From Aminobacter ciceronei (GTDB lineage Bacteria; Pseudomonadota; Alphaproteobacteria; Rhizobiales; Rhizobiaceae): a DNA stretch of 64,000 bases. How positions within the stretch are numbered: position 1 is the first letter of the stretch; each line of letters starts with the position of its first letter. A program made the position numbers and the translations under genes. This document shows, in pieces, positions 43,149 through 51,901 of the stretch. The DNA is taken from contig NZ_JACJHY010000010.1 of assembly GCF_014138625.1 (NCBI RefSeq), positions 1 through 64,000 on the forward strand, given 5' to 3'. The notes beneath the pieces are model-generated. The model was not told the DNA's origin and made no database searches. It worked only from the letters and a program-made list of their open reading frames with translations.

Positions 43149-44245
43149 TGCAGATCTGGAACCAGACCGGCTACGTCCATCAATTCACCGTAGCCATGGA
43201 CAAGGCTGGCCACGACTACATCGTCGTCGTGGTCAAGGGCACGTTCGACCTTCCCGACGCACCGGGCGGATTGGTGCGCAAGTCGGCCGAGCAGGCGCCG
43301 CTGGTCTTTGCCGACACGCAGACGGGCGAGCCCGGCTATTCCGCCACGCTGTGGGAAACCGATTTTGCCTTCCGCAAGCCGCGCTGCGACGTGATTGCCA
43401 ATGGCTGCGCCTATGCGCCCGGCGGCCGGCCGGCGGAACGTGTGCCGGTCGGCATCAAGGTCGGCAACTGGTCGAAACTGTTCGAGGTGGTCGGCCATCG
43501 CGAGTGGCGCGCCATCGGCCCGGTCTTCACCGCGACCGCACCGCAGCCCTTCCTGAAACTGCCGATCAGCTATGACGTCGCCTGGGGTGGCGTCGACAAG
43601 CTGGATCCCGAGGACAAGATGCCTGGCGTCTACGGCGCCAATCCGGTCGGCACCGGCTGGTCGCGCACCAGGAACCAGCACCTCATTCCGGGCCTGCGGC
43701 TGCCCAACACCCAGAAGGTCGGCGAGGAAGTCCGCTCGCCCTTCGGCGACTACACGCCGATGAGCTTCGGACCGATGGGCCGCGGCTGGCCCGGCCGCAT
43801 CGAACATGGCGGTACCTACGATGACAACTGGACGAAAAACATCTTTCCCTTCCTGCCGTCCGACTTCGACGAGCGCTATTTCCAGATGGCTCCGCCAGAC
43901 CAGCAGATCGATCATCCCAAGGGTGGTGAAGAGGTACAGCTGGTGAACCTGACGCCGGAAGGTCGGGTGAGCTTCCGGCTGCCGCCAACCGGGCTTGAGA
44001 TGACCCTGTTCAAGGATGGCGCCAAGAGTTTCGAGGGTGAGCTGTACCCCGACACTATCCTGTTCGACCCGGAGAACCGCCGCTACCACCTGGTCTGGCG
44101 GGTAGCGCAGCGGATCGAGCGCACGATTCTGGATTTTACCGAATGCTGGGTAGGTCCCCCCACCGAATCCATGCTGAGGGCGCGGGCAGCCGGCCGCACC
44201 TTCGTCCGTGCCGATGGGGTAGCACCTGAGGAGGAAGAGGCATGA
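43148..44245 (+). CDS. DUF2169 protein, T6SS effector adaptor
   Basis: A 365-residue protein matching DUF2169 (opening WNQTGYVHQFTVAMDKAGHD; GLRLPNTQKVGEEVRSPF; SFGPMGRGWPGRIEHGGTYD). In several proteobacteria DUF2169 proteins act as chaperone/adaptors that load DUF4150 (PAAR-like) effectors onto VgrG. That fits the effector gene two positions downstream. I use the ATG at 43148, overlapping the tagF stop; the frame is open upstream but without homology. It is coupled to the next gene by a 4-base overlap. Confidence 0.9.
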   Translation: MQIWNQTGYVHQFTVAMDKAGHDYIVVVVKGTFDLPDAPGGLVRKSAEQAPLVFADTQTGEPGYSATLWETDFAFRKPRCDVIANGCAYAPGGRPAERVPVGIKVGNWSKLFEVVGHREWRAIGPVFTATAPQPFLKLPISYDVAWGGVDKLDPEDKMPGVYGANPVGTGWSRTRNQHLIPGLRLPNTQKVGEEVRSPFGDYTPMSFGPMGRGWPGRIEHGGTYDDNWTKNIFPFLPSDFDERYFQMAPPDQQIDHPKGGEEVQLVNLTPEGRVSFRLPPTGLEMTLFKDGAKSFEGELYPDTILFDPENRRYHLVWRVAQRIERTILDFTECWVGPPTESMLRARAAGRTFVRADGVAPEEEEA

Positions 44246-45267
44246 CCGCCGGCGTCGCCATCATTTCGGTCGGGATGGCCACGGCCGTCGGACTCGATGC
44301 GCCTTCAGCATGCGCAGCCATGCGCGCGCGCCTCGACGGCTTCCAGGAGACGCGTTTCCTCGGCTCGCCGGAGGGGTGGCTGACCGGCGCGCCCGTCCCG
44401 CTGCCGCGCAATTGGATCGGCGAGAAGCGCATGGCGCATCTGGCCGCAGGGGCCATTACCGAGGCATTCGAGCGCGCGCCGGAAGCGCGCGGCCAGACGG
44501 CACTTATCCTCTGCCTTCCCGAGGAAGGTCGCCCGGGCAGGCCGGTGCGCGACAACTCCGGCCTGCTCCGGCGGATCGGCGAAATCGTCAAGGTCGAACC
44601 TCACAGCCGCTCCCGCACCGTGGCGCATGGGCGCCCTGCCGGGCACGTAGCATTCAATTATGCCCGCAGGCTGCTGGCATCAGGCGACGTGCCCTATGTG
44701 ATGATCGCTGGCGTGGACAGCTATCTGACCGCGCCGACGATTGCCCATTACCTCAAGGGACGCCGCCTGCTGACCGCCGACAACTCGAACGGCTTCATTC
44801 CGGGAGAGGCAGCGGCGGCGGTGTTGTGCACCCGGCCGAATGGCGGAAGCTTCCAGCTATTCGGCCTTGGCCTATCGCGCGAAACAGCCTCGATCTACAA
44901 CAAGGACGATCTGCCCTTGCGAGCCGATGGCATGACAGCGGCCTATGATGCGGCGTTTGGCGAAACCGGCATCGAGATGAACCGGCTGGGCTACCGCATC
45001 TCGGACCTCATCGGCGAACAATACTGGTTCAAGCAGACCGCACTCGCTTCGATCCGGCTGCTGCGCGGCCGACACGAATTCCAGGATTTGTGGTCGCCTG
45101 CGGAATCGCTTGGCAACATCGGTGCCGCAGCCGTTCCCGTGATGGTGGGCATGGCCTGGACCGCGGCGGCAAAAGGTTACGCGGCCGGCAATCCGGTGCT
45201 CATCGAAGCGTCGTCGGATGACGGCGCGTGTGGCGCTGCAGTCTTTGCATCGAGGAGAGCCGCATGA
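44242..45267 (+). CDS. Degenerate beta-ketoacyl-synthase-like (thiolase-fold) protein of the T6SS effector module
   Basis: A 341-residue protein with a thiolase-superfamily layout: AIISVGMATAVGLDAPSACA at the start, MIAGVDSYLTAP in the middle, GFIPGEAAAAVLC, and a late LGNIGAAAVPVMVG segment. The ketosynthase active-site cysteine is missing where expected (the local sequence is TVAHGRPAGHVAF), and the usual GH of the C-terminal histidine motif reads GN. So catalysis is unlikely; a scaffold or adaptor role is inferred. Such genes recur beside DUF2169 and DUF4150 genes. It has a strong gaggaagagg ribosome site. It ends 3 bases past the effector start. Confidence 0.85.
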   Translation: MTAGVAIISVGMATAVGLDAPSACAAMRARLDGFQETRFLGSPEGWLTGAPVPLPRNWIGEKRMAHLAAGAITEAFERAPEARGQTALILCLPEEGRPGRPVRDNSGLLRRIGEIVKVEPHSRSRTVAHGRPAGHVAFNYARRLLASGDVPYVMIAGVDSYLTAPTIAHYLKGRRLLTADNSNGFIPGEAAAAVLCTRPNGGSFQLFGLGLSRETASIYNKDDLPLRADGMTAAYDAAFGETGIEMNRLGYRISDLIGEQYWFKQTALASIRLLRGRHEFQDLWSPAESLGNIGAAAVPVMVGMAWTAAAKGYAAGNPVLIEASSDDGACGAAVFASRRAA

Positions 45268-46346
45268 CCGTCTATGCCAACGGTCTGGAGATCGCCTGCA
45301 AGGCGCAAGCCAACAAGATCATCGCCGCCTTCCCCTATGTCTGCTTCACGCCGCCGCAGACGCCCGCGACGCCCCCCGGCGTACCGATCCCCTATCCCAC
45401 CTTCAGCATGGACGACGACACCGACAGCGGCACAAGTACGGTCAAGATCGGGGGCAAGACGATCACGCAGAAGAACAAGTCCTACTATACGAAATGTTCG
45501 GGCAACGAAGCCGGCTGCGCGCCGAAGAAGAACATCATCACATCGGTGAACACGGGCAAGGAATACGCCCACGCCTGGTCAGGCAATGTGAAGATGGACG
45601 GCGAGCCGATCAGCCGCTTCTCCGATATCGGCTCAAACGACCACGCCTCGCCGACCGCCGGCGGGCCGCCGATGCCGAACATTTCCACCGCGACGGTGGC
45701 GACCTTCAATTGCAGCATGCTGGAGATCAAGCCTTACAACAAGCTGACGTGTCCGGAGGGGTATGAGAAGGAGCACACCACGGAAGTGCGCTTCTTCACC
45801 GCCAAGGGCGTGCGTGACCTGACCCTCGACTGCTGTCAGGCCTATGATGAAAGCAAGGCCCCCTGCATCTGCATGAAGGCAAAATGGGTTCCGGGCGAAG
45901 CTGCGAAGGCAAAGAAGGCTGGCGCCACCGGCAAAGTCATCGGCAAGGGGTCGAAGACGCCCCACAACCTCAAGACCCAGGAAGCGGCCAAGTGGATCAA
46001 GCTCAACCAGGAGGGCAAGCTCGGCGATTTCAACGAGAAATGCGCCAGGGCAACGGTCGACAACATGGATGACCCGAAAATTCCTGACGAAGTGAAGGAT
46101 GCTGCTGCGGAGTGCCTCAGGAAAGCGAACCAGGACTATCAGAAAAAGAGCATGGGCAAGGACGCGCAGGAGGTGAAGGACACGAAGCGCTGTGTCGACA
46201 CCTGCCCGAAGGCAATTGACCAGGGCCGACTTGCCGGAGTTGCCAAGAAGCGATTGAAGAAGGAGGCCGTGAGCCTCGGAAAGGACCCGAAGAAAGTCGT
46301 CGTCAGGGCGTCCGACGTCGCCAAGTCCAAGAAGGACTGCCCGTGA
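45264..46346 (+). CDS. DUF4150 (PAAR-like) T6SS effector with an unrecognised C-terminal domain
   Basis: A 360-residue protein. Residues 1-150 are a DUF4150/PAAR-like spike domain (VYANGLEIACKAQANKI, FPYVCFTPPQTPATPPGVPI, and DHASPTAGGPPMPNIS at its end), which sharpens the VgrG tip. Residues 151-360 match no domain that I know. They contain 37 lysines and 10 cysteines, with pairs such as DCC, CIC and CVDTC. This layout, spike plus variable tail, marks a specialised effector, and the tail is the likely toxin. The start at 45264 follows gaggag. The next gene is a plausible immunity protein. Confidence 0.85.
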   Translation: MTVYANGLEIACKAQANKIIAAFPYVCFTPPQTPATPPGVPIPYPTFSMDDDTDSGTSTVKIGGKTITQKNKSYYTKCSGNEAGCAPKKNIITSVNTGKEYAHAWSGNVKMDGEPISRFSDIGSNDHASPTAGGPPMPNISTATVATFNCSMLEIKPYNKLTCPEGYEKEHTTEVRFFTAKGVRDLTLDCCQAYDESKAPCICMKAKWVPGEAAKAKKAGATGKVIGKGSKTPHNLKTQEAAKWIKLNQEGKLGDFNEKCARATVDNMDDPKIPDEVKDAAAECLRKANQDYQKKSMGKDAQEVKDTKRCVDTCPKAIDQGRLAGVAKKRLKKEAVSLGKDPKKVVVRASDVAKSKKDCP

Positions 46347-46385
46347 ATGATCTCTGCCTAGCCAACCGCCAGGGAGGCGTTAGCC

Positions 46386-47306
46386 ATGATCGGTAAGCTG
46401 AAGATGGACAAGGAAGAGCTGGAAGACTTCGTCGAAGATGAGGACACCTCGATCGAATGCCTTCAGGTCGCACCGATGGGCAATGGCAAGGTGGCCATTC
46501 TGTTCCTGCTCGCGGATTCCGACTACGACACCACGGTGTCGGTCATTTTTGTGGTCGACGACTTCAATCCAAAGACCGCGAAGGGCGTTCTGTTCACGTC
46601 AGAATGGCTGACGTCGCTGTCGGCGTCGCCCTCAGGTGAACTGTTTGCGCTCGAGGCAACGATCTGGATCTGGCGCTACGGCGGCAAGCAATGGACCCGC
46701 GATCAGGTCGGCACGGAGAGCTTTCGCCAGGTTTGGGCCGCCGACCCGGGTGGCGCCATGATGGTCGGCTCTTCAGGCGGCGCCGTCAGGCTGGTCGGAG
46801 ACGACTGGCGTCCGATCACGCCGATCACCCAGGCTGAATACATGGATATTCACGGTGACGCGAAGCATGGTATCTGGGTCTGCGGAAAATCAGGATCGGT
46901 GCACAAGCTCGCGGGCTCGACGTGGCAGCCGCTGGAACTGCATCGCCAAGAAGTGTTCTATGGCATCGACGTTGCCGCGGACGGCACGATCAGGGTCGCC
47001 GGCGAAGACGGAACGTGCCTGCGCATCGCCAACGAAGAAGCGGTCGAGCTCGAACCGGCTGATGCCACCACCCATCTTGCGGTACGCACCTATAGCGGCA
47101 AGGCCTATTGGGGCGATGAGGGCGGAATCGGCGTGGAGAAGGGCAACGCGATCGTGCCCTTGGAGGTGGAAACCGGCACCGCCTCCGATATCCGTACCGA
47201 TGGCGATTATCTCTATGTCGCGGGCACCGACAGTGCCTGGCGCTTCGACGGCAAGAAATGGAAATCGCTGTCGCTCGAATACGACGACGGCTTCAAGCTC
47301 GCCTGA
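46386..47306 (+). CDS. Beta-propeller-like protein, candidate immunity protein
   Basis: A 306-residue soluble acidic protein, with no signal peptide. After a very acidic start (DKEELEDFVEDEDTSIE) it shows repeating blade-like units, for example GKQWTRDQVG, GIWVCGKSGSVHKLAGSTWQPL and YLYVAGTDSAWRFDGKKWKSL, suggesting a WD40/propeller-type fold of five or more blades. It directly follows the effector gene by 39 bases with gggagg upstream of its ATG. Its acidity contrasts with the lysine-rich effector tail. Position and charge suggest immunity, but no family match is recognised. It is convergent with the truncated TIGR02270-like gene. Confidence 0.7.
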   Translation: MIGKLKMDKEELEDFVEDEDTSIECLQVAPMGNGKVAILFLLADSDYDTTVSVIFVVDDFNPKTAKGVLFTSEWLTSLSASPSGELFALEATIWIWRYGGKQWTRDQVGTESFRQVWAADPGGAMMVGSSGGAVRLVGDDWRPITPITQAEYMDIHGDAKHGIWVCGKSGSVHKLAGSTWQPLELHRQEVFYGIDVAADGTIRVAGEDGTCLRIANEEAVELEPADATTHLAVRTYSGKAYWGDEGGIGVEKGNAIVPLEVETGTASDIRTDGDYLYVAGTDSAWRFDGKKWKSLSLEYDDGFKLA

Positions 47307-47336
47307 TTGTAGACCGGGCGCGCTTGCCCACGAGGA

Positions 47337-47672
47337 TCAGCCACCGTTGGCGCTGAGATAGGCCCGGACCTTTTCCAGGTCGAGTTCAGCTATGCGCTGC
47401 GGCGCGCCCTCCATGAGCATCCTAAGCACGAAGAGCTCACCGACCTCAGGATATTCGGCGTAGACTTCCTGGGCGATCTCGCGTCCGGCATCTCCTGCAA
47501 CGCGAAGGCCGTCGAGATGAGCATCCAGCCGCTCGACCAGCCGCGCAAGACGCTCCTCGTCCATGTCGGGGTTCTCATCCGGATGGAGCAGGTGATGGTC
47601 GTAGACGGTCCACAGAAATGCCGCCATTTCCGCATGCTGCCGCACGATCTCGCGCAGAACGATCTTCGGCAT
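47337..47672 (-). CDS. N-terminal module of a TIGR02270-type T6SS protein (short or truncated)
   Basis: A 111-residue protein resembling only the beginning of the TIGR02270 family: IVRQHAEMAAFLW, then LVERLDAHLDGLRVAGDAG. The full proteins are about 400 residues with HEAT-like repeats and sit in T6SS effector modules. Here the frame ends after about 110 residues, and the next 30 bases lead straight into the end of the opposing gene, so the rest is missing. It may be a decayed remnant or a natural short form. Its ATG overlaps the stop of the DUF6484 gene (TGATG), so it is still coupled to that gene. Confidence 0.65.
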   Translation of the reverse strand: MPKIVLREIVRQHAEMAAFLWTVYDHHLLHPDENPDMDEERLARLVERLDAHLDGLRVAGDAGREIAQEVYAEYPEVGELFVLRMLMEGAPQRIAELDLEKVRAYLSANGG

Positions 47673-48097
47673 CAGTTTAGGTTTACAGAGCCGCCACGGA
47701 TGCGGTTGGCCGCGCTGGCATGGCTGGTGACGTATGTGCCGCGAATGGTGATATGCCCATCCTTCTCCATGATGATTGTGGCCTTGCCGCAGCGCAGTTC
47801 GAGACGTTCCCCGGCCACGATCTTGACCTGCTCGCCGTCTCGAACGACCTGCGGCGTCTGTGCCTTGCGCACGGGCTCGACGATGCGCCCGACGATCAGC
47901 GGCCGGCCGGGGTCGCCGCCCTCGAACAGCAGCGCCACCTCTGCTCCGACCATGTCGGCGCTGAGTTCGGCCAGGCTGCGCGCGGCAAGTGCAGTGTCCC
48001 TGGGATTGCCAGGAAACACGACGAGCGGTGCAGCACCGTCGAAGCCGAGAAAGACCCCGATGACTACACCCTCGATCCGTTTGATGGTTCTGGTCAT
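47672..48097 (-). CDS. DUF6484-containing VgrG accessory protein
   Basis: A 141-residue protein with a DUF6484-type OB-like domain (IEGVVIGVFLGFDGAAPLVV, VALLFEGGDPGRPLIVGRIV) and a short VgrG-like beta segment at the end (IVAGERLELRCGKATIIME, DGHITIRGTYV). Start chosen at the ATG 48097, since homology begins there and the longer frame overlaps vgrG. It follows vgrG by 11 bases on the same strand. Proteins of this kind accompany VgrG and DUF2169/DUF4150 genes; a role in tip or effector assembly is inferred. Confidence 0.8.
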   Translation of the reverse strand: MTRTIKRIEGVVIGVFLGFDGAAPLVVFPGNPRDTALAARSLAELSADMVGAEVALLFEGGDPGRPLIVGRIVEPVRKAQTPQVVRDGEQVKIVAGERLELRCGKATIIMEKDGHITIRGTYVTSHASAANRIRGGSVNLN

Positions 48098-48108
48098 CCC
48101 CTGCGCCC

Positions 48109-50433
48109 TCAGTTCTGCTTGATCTCCGAGCCCTTCATGACGATGTCGCTGGAAGCCTTGATGTTGATCTTGCCCGATCCCTTGATGCTGATGTCCTTGC
48201 CCTCGATGGTGATCGTACCATCCTTCTTCATGGAGATGCTGGCTGAGCCGCATTTCAGCGCAATGGCGTCGCCGGCTTCGATCAGGAATGTCTTGCCGAC
48301 ATTCATCTTCCCGTCTTCACCGATCTGAACCATGCTCGCCTTGGCAATCCGCAACTCGTAGGCGCCGCCTACTTTGGTCCCGTCGTCGGTGGCGATTTCG
48401 GTTCGCCTTCCCTTGCCGATCTTCGATTTCTGGTTGCCGGCAATGTTGAACGTCTGGTCGGCGCCAATCGTCACCTCCTGGTTCGATGCGATGTTCCAGC
48501 TGTCATCGGCACCGATCTGGTGGGTCTGGGCGGCACCCACGGTGACCGCGCGCGTCGACCCGATCGTGTTGGTCTGCGCCGATCCGACCGTACGCGTCTC
48601 GGTGGCACCCACCGTGTCCATTCGTGCAGCGCCGACCGTGATCGCCTGGGCGATGGCGACTGTCTGGGCGTGGTTGGCGCCGATCGTCTCGGTCGAGTTG
48701 GAGCCGATGCTGATGGTCTCGTTGGAGCCGACGGTCAGCGAGCGGTTCTTGCCCACCGTTTCCGTATCGTTGGATCCGATGTCGGTCTTCTGGTCGACGC
48801 CGACCTTCACGGTCTTGTTGTTGCCGACGTCCTCGTCGAGGTCGTGGCCGACGGAATGCTTGGCGTCGTGGTCGATGCGGTCGGACTGGTCGTGCTGCAC
48901 CAGCTTGGTGCGGTCGTTCTTGATCAGCAGGTTATGGTCCTTCTGGGCCTGGAAATTGACCAGTTCGGAGCCTGCCTTGTCTTCGAACATCAGTTCGTTA
49001 TAGCCGCCGCCTCCTTTCGACGAGTTCGACTTCCAGCCCGACTGCGTGGCGTTGCCGGGCAAGCCGTAGGGCGGCATCTGGGCGGCGTTGTAGACGCGGC
49101 CGGTGATGATCGGCTGGTCCGGATCGCCTTCGATGAAATCGACGATGACCTCCTGGCCGATGCGCGGGATCTGGATGAAGCCCCAGCCGCTGCCGGCCCA
49201 GGTCTGCGACACGCGCACGAAACACGAACTGTCCTGATCCTTCTTTCCCATGCGGTCCCAATGGAACTGCACCTTCACCCGGGCATACTCGTCGGTGAAT
49301 ATCTCTTCGCCGGACGGGCCGACGACACGCGCCGTCTGCGGCCCGCGCATGATCGGACGCGGTGTGATCCGCGGCGGGCGGTATGGCAGACTAGTCGGCG
49401 CGACGCCGAGGACCACGGTGAAACTCTCGCCCTCAGTGTCGATGCCGCTGCGATAGCTGGGGTCGAATATGCGGTATTCGACGCTGACGACGAGATATTC
49501 CTGGTTCTGGTCATCGCGCGGAAAGCCGTCCAGCTTGAAGGTGCAGCCGGAAAACAGCCCGCGCACGGTGCCGGCAGCGGCGATGCGCTGGTGTACCGCC
49601 TGCAGCTCCTCGCGGCGGATGCCGGCGATCTTGTCGCCACGGCCGACATCCAGATGGGCGCCGGGCTGGCGATAGTTTTCCCCCGATGCCAGCTTGTGGC
49701 CGAATGCCTGGTCGGACTTGGCCATCAGGCTGGCATCCGGCTTCTTGAAATCGTAGTCGGTATGGGTGTAGGCGCCGGGTCTGACCGAGCTGCCGGGGAT
49801 CCACTCGGTGATGTACTCGACGTCGCGGCGCGCGCCCTGCCCTTCGAAATGATACGGCACCTTCTCGTAGCCCGGTGCCGGCTTGAGCTTGTTCATCGCG
49901 TCGGCAAGGATCAGCGTGTGCTCGTCGTCGCCATGCTCGAAGAAATACATGATGCCTTCGTGCTCGAGCAGGCGCTGGACGAAATCCAGGTCGCTTTCGT
50001 CATACTGGACGCAATAGTCGCGCGGCGGATAGGAGCCTTGCAGCCGTTTCTCGAACTTCGCCGAGCCATATTTCGAGAAGATCTTTTCGACGATCTCGAC
50101 GACGCTCATATTCTGGAAGATGCGGCAGTCCGTGGCCGTGCCGAGAAACCACAGCCACGGCCGGAGGACCGCTTCATAATAAACTTGCCGGTCCTCCATG
50201 CGGGTCAGGCGGAAATCCGACACCAAGCCGCTGAACCAGCGTTTCGGGTCGGACTCTCCTTCGACCGAAACGCCGCCGCCCAGCATCTTCAACGGGTCGA
50301 TATCAGGGTCGCTGCTGACAAAGCCGACGGTGTAGGCGAAACAGCGGCTGATCTCGTCGCGACCGGCCAGATGGGTGAATGTCAACGTGTCGCCGAGCGG
50401 TGTCCGGACCACAGTCGCGCGATCGTTAGCCAT
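48109..50433 (-). CDS. vgrG: T6SS tip protein VgrG (TssI)
   Basis: A 774-residue spike protein. The gp27-like part (about 5-370) has DESDLDFVQRLLEHEGIMYFFEH. The gp5 OB-fold part (about 385-470) has ARVKVQFHWDRMGKKDQDSS and SQTWAGSGWGFIQIPRIGQE. A very long octapeptide beta-helix needle (from about 525 on) follows. No extra enzymatic C-terminal domain is seen, so effectors must dock non-covalently, fitting the DUF4150 module opposite. The start at 50433 has ggagagg upstream. The gap to the divergent FHA gene (50434-50635) has only a weak TAGAAT-like box and a gctgcg/cgcagc dyad. Confidence 0.96.
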   Translation of the reverse strand: MANDRATVVRTPLGDTLTFTHLAGRDEISRCFAYTVGFVSSDPDIDPLKMLGGGVSVEGESDPKRWFSGLVSDFRLTRMEDRQVYYEAVLRPWLWFLGTATDCRIFQNMSVVEIVEKIFSKYGSAKFEKRLQGSYPPRDYCVQYDESDLDFVQRLLEHEGIMYFFEHGDDEHTLILADAMNKLKPAPGYEKVPYHFEGQGARRDVEYITEWIPGSSVRPGAYTHTDYDFKKPDASLMAKSDQAFGHKLASGENYRQPGAHLDVGRGDKIAGIRREELQAVHQRIAAAGTVRGLFSGCTFKLDGFPRDDQNQEYLVVSVEYRIFDPSYRSGIDTEGESFTVVLGVAPTSLPYRPPRITPRPIMRGPQTARVVGPSGEEIFTDEYARVKVQFHWDRMGKKDQDSSCFVRVSQTWAGSGWGFIQIPRIGQEVIVDFIEGDPDQPIITGRVYNAAQMPPYGLPGNATQSGWKSNSSKGGGGYNELMFEDKAGSELVNFQAQKDHNLLIKNDRTKLVQHDQSDRIDHDAKHSVGHDLDEDVGNNKTVKVGVDQKTDIGSNDTETVGKNRSLTVGSNETISIGSNSTETIGANHAQTVAIAQAITVGAARMDTVGATETRTVGSAQTNTIGSTRAVTVGAAQTHQIGADDSWNIASNQEVTIGADQTFNIAGNQKSKIGKGRRTEIATDDGTKVGGAYELRIAKASMVQIGEDGKMNVGKTFLIEAGDAIALKCGSASISMKKDGTITIEGKDISIKGSGKINIKASSDIVMKGSEIKQN
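48277..48852 (-). repeat. 24 tandem octapeptide repeats coding the VgrG needle
   Basis: Reading on the minus strand from 48852, 24 consecutive 24-base units encode octads that start [V/I][G/A] (VGNNKTVK, IGSNDTET, VGSNETIS and so on) with no break in register. This is the gp5-type triple-stranded beta-helix. The sequence after it keeps a looser eight-residue period to the end of the protein. Confidence 0.85.
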
Positions 50434-50635
50434 GGCGTCGTGCCTCTCCGCGGGGACGGCCGGACATCTGAGTTAAGCTTAGCACAAGTTTTTCAACCGG
50501 CCAAAGCCGGCGCGGCACAAGCGCCGAACCGTGCGCGCCCAAATGCCCCTGTGCTGCGGTCGCAGCAAACTGCTAGAATAAAATAAGGAATTTGGACGAG
50601 GCTGCCGGAAACAGAGATTTGGCGGGCGAATTCGG

Positions 50636-51730
50636 ATGCTCATCACTTTGACCATCGAGAATGTCGACAGGCTGCCCACAGGCGGACCGCTGTTCTACAG
50701 TTCGAATGGTCGCAGCTTCACCATCGGGCGCGAAAATCGCGACTGGAACCTGCCCGACCCCAACCTTTTCATCTCCGGCCTGCATTGCGAGGTGCGTTAC
50801 GACAGGGGCACGTTCTGGCTCTATGACGTCTCGCGCAACGGCACATTTATCAACGGCTCGAGCCAACGCGTCACCGACCCGCATCCGCTCGGCCATGGCG
50901 ACCAGCTTTCGATTGGCAGCTACATCGTCTCGGTTGCGCTTGAGGACGACCGCATATCGGGCAACGACTGGGGCAATCCGATCCCGGCCCGCCATGCCGC
51001 TGATATCGGCCAGCCGCCGCCGCAACTGGCGGATCCCTTCTTCGGCGGCGTGAACAACGGCCAGTTGGCGGCGGGTGTCGTTGCGCGTCAGCCAGTCCAG
51101 CATGCTCGCGCCCCGCAGCCCGTGCCCGTGCAACCGGCGCCTCCCCCGCCGCAAAGACCGGAGGCGACCGAACTGCTCCGGCTCATCGCTGCGGGCGCCG
51201 GCGTTTCTCCTGACGTGTTCCTGCAGCGCGACCCGAAAGATGTAGCCGCTGAAGTGGGCGCAGTGCTGCGCGCGGTCGTCGACGAGCTTGCCTTGCTGCT
51301 CAAGGCGCGCGCTGCCGCCAAGGCACTCGCCAAGAGCAGCCAGCGCACCATGATCGGCGGTGTCGACAACAACCCGCTGAAGTTCATTCCGCGCTCGGAA
51401 GAAATCCTCGAGATCATGTTTGCCCAGCGCCGCTCGGGCTATCTCGACGCCCGGCACAGCGTCGAGGAGGCATTCCGCGATCTCAAGACGCATGAGCTCG
51501 CGACCTATGCGGCAATGCAGGCGGCCTTGTCGCGGCTGCTTTCGGAATTGTCACCCGATGCCATCGAGCGAAAGCTCCCCGCCTCTGCCTTCGTCTCCAA
51601 GAAGGGCCGGGCCTGGGACATGTTCGTAGCGACATGGGAAGCCAAGGAGGCCGCGCATGAAAATGGCATGCTCGACGTCTTTCTCGCCTATTTCAGCGAG
51701 GCCTACGCCAGGTCGGCGAACAAGAAGTAA
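50636..51730 (+). CDS. T6SS FHA-domain protein, copy 2
   Basis: A 364-residue paralogue of the TagH at 34385. The FHA domain (about 5-105) has FTIGRENRDW, SGLHCEV and SRNGTFING, keeping the phosphopeptide-binding residues. A short proline-rich linker (about 140-180) leads to a C-terminal T6SS-FHA domain (about 182-360, NPLKFIPRSEEILEIMF). It heads the second membrane-complex gene set, FHA-TssL-TssM-PppA. It may read a different phosphorylated partner than copy 1. The 171 bases after it (51731-51901) hold no clear gene. Confidence 0.92.
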   Translation: MLITLTIENVDRLPTGGPLFYSSNGRSFTIGRENRDWNLPDPNLFISGLHCEVRYDRGTFWLYDVSRNGTFINGSSQRVTDPHPLGHGDQLSIGSYIVSVALEDDRISGNDWGNPIPARHAADIGQPPPQLADPFFGGVNNGQLAAGVVARQPVQHARAPQPVPVQPAPPPPQRPEATELLRLIAAGAGVSPDVFLQRDPKDVAAEVGAVLRAVVDELALLLKARAAAKALAKSSQRTMIGGVDNNPLKFIPRSEEILEIMFAQRRSGYLDARHSVEEAFRDLKTHELATYAAMQAALSRLLSELSPDAIERKLPASAFVSKKGRAWDMFVATWEAKEAAHENGMLDVFLAYFSEAYARSANKK

Positions 51731-51901
51731 CGTTGCTGGACGCAGCTGATCCCTCGGTCGGCCCCGCCGTTTCGACGGGCGGTTCAGCCCCGGTTCCCAT
51801 CGGCATTTCCATGCATTACGATGCGTTGTTGGCACGTGACCGGAGGCATCCGCGGCATTGTCAGGGCATGGCAGCCGTCGCGCGAAAGCGGATAATCGGC
51901 G

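Noticed and set aside
48277-48852. CRISPR-like array from the regular repeats
   Set aside because: The period is 24 bases with diverged units and it encodes the VgrG needle in frame; there are no spacers or cas genes.
48520-50586. Long plus-strand frame antisense to vgrG
   Set aside because: Shadow of the VgrG coding sequence, including its octad repeats read backwards.
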